NCBI GenBank assembly: GCA_036310185.1
Contig: JAXJSH010000033.1
Span: 1 to 64,000, forward strand
Length of the DNA: 64,000 nt
DNA from: JALENY01 sp036310185
GTDB taxonomy: Bacteria > Bacillota > Clostridia > Lachnospirales > Lachnospiraceae
Direction of reading: 5' to 3'
Shown here: positions 58,890-64,000 of the stretch, one piece after another
Layout: each line of letters starts with the position of its first letter
Position numbering within the stretch: the stretch's first letter is position 1
Notes under the pieces: generated by a model
Told to the model about the DNA's origin: nothing
Database searches by the model: none
Seen by the model: the letters and a program-made list of their open reading frames with translations, nothing else
Translations under genes and position numbers: made by a program

Positions 58890-59741
58890 ATGGCAAAACA
58901 ATTATTAGGGAAAGAAGTAACCGCAGCTTTGAACGAAAAAATCAAGGCAAATGTTGCTGATCTTCAGGCAAAAGGCGTTAATCCGACACTGGGTATCGTT
59001 CGCGTAGGCGAAAGACCGGATGACCTTTCCTATGAGAGAGGCGCAACAAAACGTTGTGAGACTTTAGGCGTTGCCTACGAAAAATTCCTTCTTCCGGAAG
59101 ACTGTACCCAGGAAGAACTGATGGCAACCATCGAAAAAGTAAATAATGATGACAAAATTCATGGTGTTCTGATCTTCAGACCGCTTCCGAAACATCTGGA
59201 CGAAGCAGCTGTGATCAAAGCATTGAAACCGGAAAAGGACGTGGACGGAATCACAGACGGTTCCATGGTAGGCGTTTTTGCCGGAACAAAACAGGGATTC
59301 CCGCCATGTACACCGCAGGCTTGTATGGAGATTCTGGATCATTACGGAATCGACTGCACAGGAAAAAAAGCAGTTGTTGTTGGCCGCAGCCTTGTAGTAG
59401 GCAAACCGGCAGCCATGATGCTGCTGAAAAAGAACGCAACCGTTACCGTATGTCATACCAGAACAAAAGATATGCCGTCTGTAGTAAAAGAGGCTGAAAT
59501 CGTTATTGTTGCTGCCGGCCGTGCAGGTGTAGTGGACGGTTCTTATCTGTCAGCAGGACAGACCGTTATTGATGTAGGTATCAATGTGAACGCAGAAGGC
59601 AAACTGTGCGGTGACGTTAACTATGCAGAAGCGGAACCGATCGTTGATGCGATTACTCCGGTTCCGGGCGGTGTTGGAAGCGTAACAACTTCCGTACTGG
59701 TTGGTCACGTGGTAGAAGCTGCTATGCGTACTCTGGAATAA
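58890..59741 (+). CDS. folD: Methylenetetrahydrofolate dehydrogenase (FolD family, cyclohydrolase residues lost), 283 aa
   Basis: Reduces methenyl-THF to methylene-THF with NAD(P)H. The FolD fold is clear: VGRSLVVGKPAAMMLL (about residues 167-182) and the PGGVGSVTTSVL end motif. In bifunctional FolD a catalytic Lys (K54 in E. coli) and Gln (Q98) drive the cyclohydrolase step. Here the aligned positions are Ala52 (YERGATKRC) and Phe96 (VLIFRPLP), while the Asp of KDVDG is kept. So this enzyme is probably dehydrogenase only, with FchA supplying the cyclohydrolase. CGGAGGAG precedes the start. Confidence 0.93.
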   Translation: MAKQLLGKEVTAALNEKIKANVADLQAKGVNPTLGIVRVGERPDDLSYERGATKRCETLGVAYEKFLLPEDCTQEELMATIEKVNNDDKIHGVLIFRPLPKHLDEAAVIKALKPEKDVDGITDGSMVGVFAGTKQGFPPCTPQACMEILDHYGIDCTGKKAVVVGRSLVVGKPAAMMLLKKNATVTVCHTRTKDMPSVVKEAEIVIVAAGRAGVVDGSYLSAGQTVIDVGINVNAEGKLCGDVNYAEAEPIVDAITPVPGGVGSVTTSVLVGHVVEAAMRTLE

Positions 59742-59766
59742 AACTTTTTAAACGAAGGAGAACACA

Positions 59767-60153
59767 ATGAAAAAACTCGTAGTCGTTGATAAAGAAAACT
59801 GTATGGCGTGTATGGAATGTGTTGTTTCCTGTTCTGAAGCTTTTTACAAAGAATTTGATCCGTACAAATCCTGTATTAACATTGAGGAGAAAAACGGAAA
59901 AGTAAAAACCACAGTTTGTATTCAGTGCGGAAAATGTGCCCGTGAATGTCCGGAAGGTGCCATTACACAGAATGCGAAGGGCGTATATATGGTAAATAAG
60001 AAAAAATGTATCGCCTGCGGCAAATGTGTGGAAGTATGTCCTATGCATGTCATGGTGCTGGCTCCAGGCGCAGAAGCAGCAAGCAAATGTATTGCCTGCG
60101 GTATCTGTGCAAAAGCATGTCCGATGGATATTCTGGAAGTTCAGGAAAAATAA
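59767..60153 (+). CDS. 4Fe-4S polyferredoxin (128 aa)
   Basis: Soluble electron carrier or subunit with up to four [4Fe4S] sites. Cys motifs are CMACMECVVSC (about residues 13-23), CIQCGKCARECP (about 57-68), CIACGKCVEVCP (about 87-98) and CIACGICAKACP (about 110-121). The arrangement resembles the HycB/CooF-type electron-transfer subunits of formate dehydrogenases, hydrogenases and CODH. It follows folD after 25 bases and closes the operon, so it may link redox partners to the pathway; a specific partner cannot be named. Confidence 0.88.
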   Translation: MKKLVVVDKENCMACMECVVSCSEAFYKEFDPYKSCINIEEKNGKVKTTVCIQCGKCARECPEGAITQNAKGVYMVNKKKCIACGKCVEVCPMHVMVLAPGAEAASKCIACGICAKACPMDILEVQEK

Positions 60154-60175
60154 ATAACCCTTTATAAAATATGGC

Positions 60176-60235
60176 AAAAAAGTACCGGAAGACTGTGAAT
60201 GAAAAGTTTATGGTTTTCAGGTACTTTTTATTTTG
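60176..60235 (+). terminator. Terminator after the ferredoxin gene
   Basis: AAAAAGTACC with GGTACTTTTT around an A/T-rich loop is followed by a T-rich tract. It separates the folate operon from the hydrogenase gene. Confidence 0.75.
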
Positions 60236-60428
60236 ATGTTTTACTTTATTTTTCTGATATGAATTATGAATATGTGAGAATTATGGTGTTTTTAAATTTG
60301 TACAAGAAGTGCAGTTGAATTTTGTGAAAAATTACGGTATATTTAATATAAAGGTAGCTGTTCTTATCTTCTGAACAGTTATATATACGTTTTATTATGT
60401 GCAAAGTTTTAACAAAGGAGACTTATTT
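60236..60428 (+). other. Leader region of the hydrogenase gene
   Basis: AT-rich non-coding DNA with a CTGTTC/GAACAG hairpin near 60358-60380 and no promoter I can place with confidence. AAAGGAG stands just before the start codon at 60429. Confidence 0.5.
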
Positions 60429-61934
60429 ATGAGAGGAATGGAGACACTGGTAAGGAAAATTCGAAGAAAAGTCTTTACCGAAGTTGCAAAAGTAGGTTTT
60501 AATTCAAATCCGGAGACTCTGAACCATGATATTGAAGCGATTCCATATCACATCGTGCAGGAGACACCGAGATACCGTGAAAGTATTTACCGTGAACGTG
60601 CGGTTGCAAGCGAACGTGTTCGTCTGGCTATGGGTATGTCCCTTCGCCCGGAGAACAAAGCAGTACATATCACATCCGGTATTGAAGCCAGCAACATTGA
60701 CGAAAAATATTATGAGCCGCCTCTGATGCAGGTAGTTCCGTCTGCCTGTGATGCCTGTGACGTGAAAAAATATGAAGTCAGCAATATGTGCCGCGGCTGT
60801 GTGGCACGTCCGTGTCAGCAGGTCTGTCCAAAGGGCGCTATCAGCATGGTAAACGGAAAATCTTATATCGATCAGAGCAAATGTATCAAATGCGGAAAAT
60901 GTAAATCAGTCTGTCCATACGATGCGATTGCGAAAAAAGAGCGTCCATGTGTAAAAGCATGTGGTGTAGGTGCAATTGGCAGTGATGAACAGGGCCGTGC
61001 ATCCATCGACCCGGATAAATGTGTGTCCTGTGGTATGTGTATGGTAAGTTGCCCCTTTGGTGCTATTTCCGACAAATCCCAGATTTATCAGCTGGCAAAG
61101 GCAATGACAGAAGGAAAAAATATTATTGCCATCGTAGCGCCGGCTTTTGTAGGTCAGTTTGGTCCGGATGTAACACCGGCCATTTTCCATGCAGCATTAA
61201 AAGAACTGGGATTTTCACATGTATTTGAGGTAGCGCTTGGTGCGGATATCGGAGCAATTGCAGAAGCGCATCACTATGCAGAAAAAGTTGCAACCGGCGA
61301 GCTTCCGTTCCTTCTGACTTCCTGCTGTCCGTCCTGGTCCATGCTGGCCAAGAAATACTTCCCGGATATCATTGACAACATTTCACAGGAGCTGACACCG
61401 ATGGTGGCAACAGCCCGTAAAGTAAAACAGGAATATCCGGATTCACAGGTTGTATTTGTCGGTCCGTGTGCGGCTAAAAAGCTGGAAGCTTCCAGAAGAA
61501 CCGTGCGAAGCGATGTGGATTTCGTAATTACCTTTGAAGAACTTCAGGGTATGTTTGATGCAAAAGAGATTGATCTGACCAAACTGGAACCGGATCACTC
61601 CCTTCATGATGCAACCGGTGTTGGCCGTGGCTATGCGGTAGCAGGTGGTGTGGCAGAAGGTATTGAGGCATGTTTGAAGGAATACTATCCGGATATCCCG
61701 GTTAATATCCAGCATGCGGAAGGTCTGGCAGACTGTAAAAAAATACTGGCGCTTGCAAAGGCCGGCAAGATCAAAGGCTGTCTGATTGAAGGTATGGGCT
61801 GTCCGGGCGGCTGTATGGCTGGCGCGGGAACCAATATTCCGCTGGCAAAAGCGCAGGCAGAACTGAAAAAATACGTTGCCGGTTCCACAACCAGACTGCC
61901 GGATAAGAGTCTGGAAGAGATTGAACTGAACTAA
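60429..61934 (+). CDS. Monomeric [FeFe] hydrogenase, group B type (501 aa)
   Basis: Hydrogenase with an H-cluster. H-cluster motifs are TSCCPSW (about residue 296), GPCAAKKLE (about 345) and EGMGCPGGC (about 453). In the second motif Gly replaces the Met of the classical MPCxxK motif, as in group B enzymes. The N-terminal half carries several ferredoxin-type Cys motifs: CDAC, CRGCVARPCQQVCP, CIKCGKCKSVCP, and CVSCGMCMVSCP. It could supply or consume ferredoxin electrons for CODH; no HydB/HydC bifurcating partners are adjacent. The start at 60429 follows AAAGGAG; the frame from 60399 has none. Transcribed apart from the folate operon. Confidence 0.9.
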   Translation: MRGMETLVRKIRRKVFTEVAKVGFNSNPETLNHDIEAIPYHIVQETPRYRESIYRERAVASERVRLAMGMSLRPENKAVHITSGIEASNIDEKYYEPPLMQVVPSACDACDVKKYEVSNMCRGCVARPCQQVCPKGAISMVNGKSYIDQSKCIKCGKCKSVCPYDAIAKKERPCVKACGVGAIGSDEQGRASIDPDKCVSCGMCMVSCPFGAISDKSQIYQLAKAMTEGKNIIAIVAPAFVGQFGPDVTPAIFHAALKELGFSHVFEVALGADIGAIAEAHHYAEKVATGELPFLLTSCCPSWSMLAKKYFPDIIDNISQELTPMVATARKVKQEYPDSQVVFVGPCAAKKLEASRRTVRSDVDFVITFEELQGMFDAKEIDLTKLEPDHSLHDATGVGRGYAVAGGVAEGIEACLKEYYPDIPVNIQHAEGLADCKKILALAKAGKIKGCLIEGMGCPGGCMAGAGTNIPLAKAQAELKKYVAGSTTRLPDKSLEEIELN

Positions 61935-61992
61935 TCTGTATTTTCCTTGAATTTTGGCAGCAGATACCTTATACTTATGACAGAGGTAATCC

Positions 61993-62040
61993 AAAGGAGG
62001 ATTTTTCGGAATGTATGTTCCGGAAAATTCTCCTTTTTTC
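61993..62040 (+). terminator. Terminator after the hydrogenase gene
   Basis: A long stem (AAAGGAG...TTCGGAA with TTCCGGAA...CTCCTTT) is followed by a T-run. The 5' arm contains AAAGGAGG. Confidence 0.85.
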
Positions 62041-62068
62041 TGTTATCGAAAAGGGAGGAAAGGAGCGT

Positions 62069-62083
62069 ATGGCTGTATTTTGA
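62069..62083 (+). other. Four-codon mini-ORF with a strong ribosome binding site
   Basis: GGGAGGAAAGGAG (62054-62066) is followed by ATG GCT GTA TTT TGA. It is in the same frame as the large gene downstream, whose first ATG (62096) is 15 bases after the mini-ORF start of its stop codon. The large gene itself lacks a clear ribosome binding site. Confidence 0.5.
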
Positions 62084-62095
62084 TGCAAATACACC

Positions 62096-64000
62096 ATGCA
62101 AAGAGATGATATGACAGATCCGGAAAGAGTCAGTACAGGTATAACAGGAATTGATAAAGCCATTGATATGCTGCGCATGGGAGATAACGTGGTATGGCAG
62201 GTGGATTCGGTGGCTGATTACCGGGAAATCGTGGCGCCCTATGTGGAGCAGGCAAAACGGGACGGACGTGCGATTTACTATTTCCGTTTTGGAACCCATG
62301 AACCGGTTCTGGATGATACAAGGGGCATTACCGTATATGAACTGAATGCCAAAAAAGGATTTGAATACTTTGCGATGAAGATACATATGCTGATCCGGGA
62401 TGCCGGACGGGATGCTTTTTATGTGTTTGACTGTCTGACGGATCTGCTGAAATACTGGTATTCGGACCTGATGATCGGAAATTTTTTCCGTGTCACCTGT
62501 CCATATCTGTATGAACTGCATACCGTTGCTTATTTTGCAATTATTCGCGGTGCGCATATCAATCATGCAGTCAGCCGAATCCGTGATACGACCCAGGTTT
62601 TGCTGGATCTGTTCAATGTGGGCGGTAATTTTTATTTTCAGCCCCTGAAGGTATGGAAACGTTCCTCGGAAACCATGTTTCTGCCCCATGAGCTGAAAGC
62701 GGAAGAGGCCATACCGGTCACCTCCAGTTCCAAAGCGGCTACGCTTTTTTCCCAGTTTGGCTTCAACTGGGGACAGATTGATTACTGGGATGTGGTGTTT
62801 CAGGATGCTTCCATGAAACTGTCCGGGTCTATGGAGACGCAGGAAGAGGCGAAAGAACTGCTGCTTCGCCTGTTGATTGGCGAGGATACATCGATTGTGG
62901 ATCTGTGCCGGAAATATATTACACTCCGGGATCTGCTGAACATAAAATCGAGAGAGATCGGTACCGGCCGCATCGGCGGAAAAGCAGTCGGTATGTTTCT
63001 TGCCAGAAAGATACTTCAGGCAGATGAGGAAAACAGGTTTGCTCCTTATCTGGAGGCCCACGATTCCTTTTACATGGGGGCAGATGTATTTTATACTTAC
63101 ATTGTTCAAAACGGGTGCTGGCGTCTGCGTACCAAACAGAAAACCCGGAACGGATACTATGAATACGCAGCACCTCTTCAGGAAAAGCTGAAAAACGGAA
63201 AATTTTCGGATGATATAGAGGAACAGATCAAACAAATGCTGGAATATTTTGGACAGTCACCCATTATTGTGCGTTCCAGTTCGCTGCAGGAAGATAATTT
63301 TGGCAATGCCTTTGCCGGAAAATATGACAGCGTGTTCTGCCCTAATCAGGGAACGCTGGAAGAGCGGTATGAGGCCTTTTTGGAGGCGGTGCGAACGGTT
63401 TATGCCAGTACCATGAATCCGGATGCACTACAATACCGTATGAACCGCGGGCTCTGGGATAAAGATGAGCAGATGGCCCTTCTGATACAGCGTGTATCTG
63501 GAGACCATTATGGCAATTACTTTTTCCCGCATATTGCGGGGGTAGGCAACTCATCCAATCTGTATGTATGGGATAAAAGCATTGATATGTCAGCCGGTAT
63601 GCTTCGGCTTGTATTTGGTCTGGGAACGAGAGCGGTAGACCGGGTTGTGGGTGATTATCCGCGCATCGTCTGTCTGGATGATCCGGGCAGAGCGCCGCTG
63701 GTGTCCCATGGAGATGAAAAAAAGTTTTCCCAGCACTATGTGGATCTGCTGGATCTGAAGCAGAACAAATGGACCCATGTAGGTGTCAATGAGATATTAA
63801 AAGAAAAAATAAAAACAGATAAAAATCTTTTTGCCGCCATGGATTATGAAACCATGCGCTGGCTGCGGGAACTGGGGCGGGAAGCGCCGATTACCTATAT
63901 CATGAACTTTAAAAAGCTTCTGGAAAAGACCGATTTTCCGGATTTTATGCGCTCCATACTGAAATGCCTGTCGGAGACTTACGATTATCCGGTGGATATT
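62096..64000 (+). CDS. PEP synthase-like protein with PEP/pyruvate-binding domain (partial at right edge)
   Basis: Large enzyme related to phosphoenolpyruvate synthase and pyruvate phosphate dikinase; 630 or more residues are seen and the C-terminus lies beyond the window. The N-terminal 220 residues resemble a RecA/KaiC-like domain with a degenerate Walker A (STGITGIDKAIDMLRMGDNV, then no GKT) and a Walker B-like YVFDCLTDLL. The ATP-grasp PEP-binding domain has GRIGGKAVGMFLA (about 285) and IIVRSSSLQEDNFGNAF (about 388). Whether it makes PEP is not shown. The start may be 62096 or 62111, with an in-frame TGA just upstream. Confidence 0.75.
   Translation, partial: MQRDDMTDPERVSTGITGIDKAIDMLRMGDNVVWQVDSVADYREIVAPYVEQAKRDGRAIYYFRFGTHEPVLDDTRGITVYELNAKKGFEYFAMKIHMLIRDAGRDAFYVFDCLTDLLKYWYSDLMIGNFFRVTCPYLYELHTVAYFAIIRGAHINHAVSRIRDTTQVLLDLFNVGGNFYFQPLKVWKRSSETMFLPHELKAEEAIPVTSSSKAATLFSQFGFNWGQIDYWDVVFQDASMKLSGSMETQEEAKELLLRLLIGEDTSIVDLCRKYITLRDLLNIKSREIGTGRIGGKAVGMFLARKILQADEENRFAPYLEAHDSFYMGADVFYTYIVQNGCWRLRTKQKTRNGYYEYAAPLQEKLKNGKFSDDIEEQIKQMLEYFGQSPIIVRSSSLQEDNFGNAFAGKYDSVFCPNQGTLEERYEAFLEAVRTVYASTMNPDALQYRMNRGLWDKDEQMALLIQRVSGDHYGNYFFPHIAGVGNSSNLYVWDKSIDMSAGMLRLVFGLGTRAVDRVVGDYPRIVCLDDPGRAPLVSHGDEKKFSQHYVDLLDLKQNKWTHVGVNEILKEKIKTDKNLFAAMDYETMRWLRELGREAPITYIMNFKKLLEKTDFPDFMRSILKCLSETYDYPVDI

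Noticed and set aside
62081..62083. TGA as a selenocysteine codon in the PEP synthase-like gene
   Set aside because: No SECIS-like hairpin could be recognised directly after it, the family has no selenocysteine here, and in-frame ATGs follow within 15 bases.
61931..63235. 434-codon open frame on the minus strand
   Set aside because: It lies antisense to the PEP synthase-like gene, which has family motifs. The antisense product is Cys/His-rich without a known pattern and has no ribosome binding site.

Overview
The window looks like a chromosomal segment of an acetogenic Lachnospiraceae bacterium close to Blautia. This is inferred from gene content and order, Firmicute-type ribosome binding sites, sigma-A-like promoters with 17-base spacers and moderate GC; no marker gene was compared. 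I see no phage, insertion sequence, CRISPR array or rRNA.

Layout. 1-13 kb is transport: an AGCS sodium/amino-acid symporter, a five-gene nickel/peptide-type ABC importer, and a BMP-type nucleoside ABC importer (lipoprotein, ATPase, two permeases). 13-20 kb is branched-chain amino acid synthesis: ilvN, ilvC, leuC, leuD and, behind a leucine-type T-box leader, leuA; a membrane DUF4190 gene, tRNA-Pro(GGG) and a YbjQ-family gene lie among them. 20-41 kb is housekeeping: cell-wall hydrolase, thrC, dgt, a probable 6S RNA, a SpoIID-like protein, YihY, a histidine phosphatase, queA, a nitrilase-family amidase, tyrA-aroA, an EF-G paralog, PRPP synthetase, a DUF512 radical SAM protein, der, plsY, gpsA and an aldo/keto reductase.

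42-62 kb is an almost complete Wood-Ljungdahl pathway. A His-rich protein and CooT (nickel handling) come first, then metF, cooC, acsA (CO dehydrogenase), a second cooC/acsF, acsB (acetyl-CoA synthase), acsD and acsC (corrinoid protein), acsE (methyltransferase), acsV (corrinoid reactivator), a DUF3786 gene, a THF riboswitch with folT, then fhs, fchA, folD, a polyferredoxin and a group-B-like [FeFe] hydrogenase. Formate is activated by Fhs, carried to methyl-THF by FchA, FolD and MetF, moved by AcsE to the corrinoid protein, and joined to CO made by AcsA on AcsB. No formate dehydrogenase is in the window. The right edge holds a PEP synthase-like gene cut by the window end.

Most interesting: a dispersed two-hairpin repeat in four copies; a FolD that has lost the catalytic Lys and Gln of the cyclohydrolase reaction next to a dedicated cyclohydrolase; a rearranged cooCTJ-like nickel set (His-rich protein, CooT, CooC) behind a strong promoter with an operator-like dyad; a THF riboswitch tying folate uptake to the pathway; and two strong Shine-Dalgarno sites that lead into start-stop mini-ORFs.
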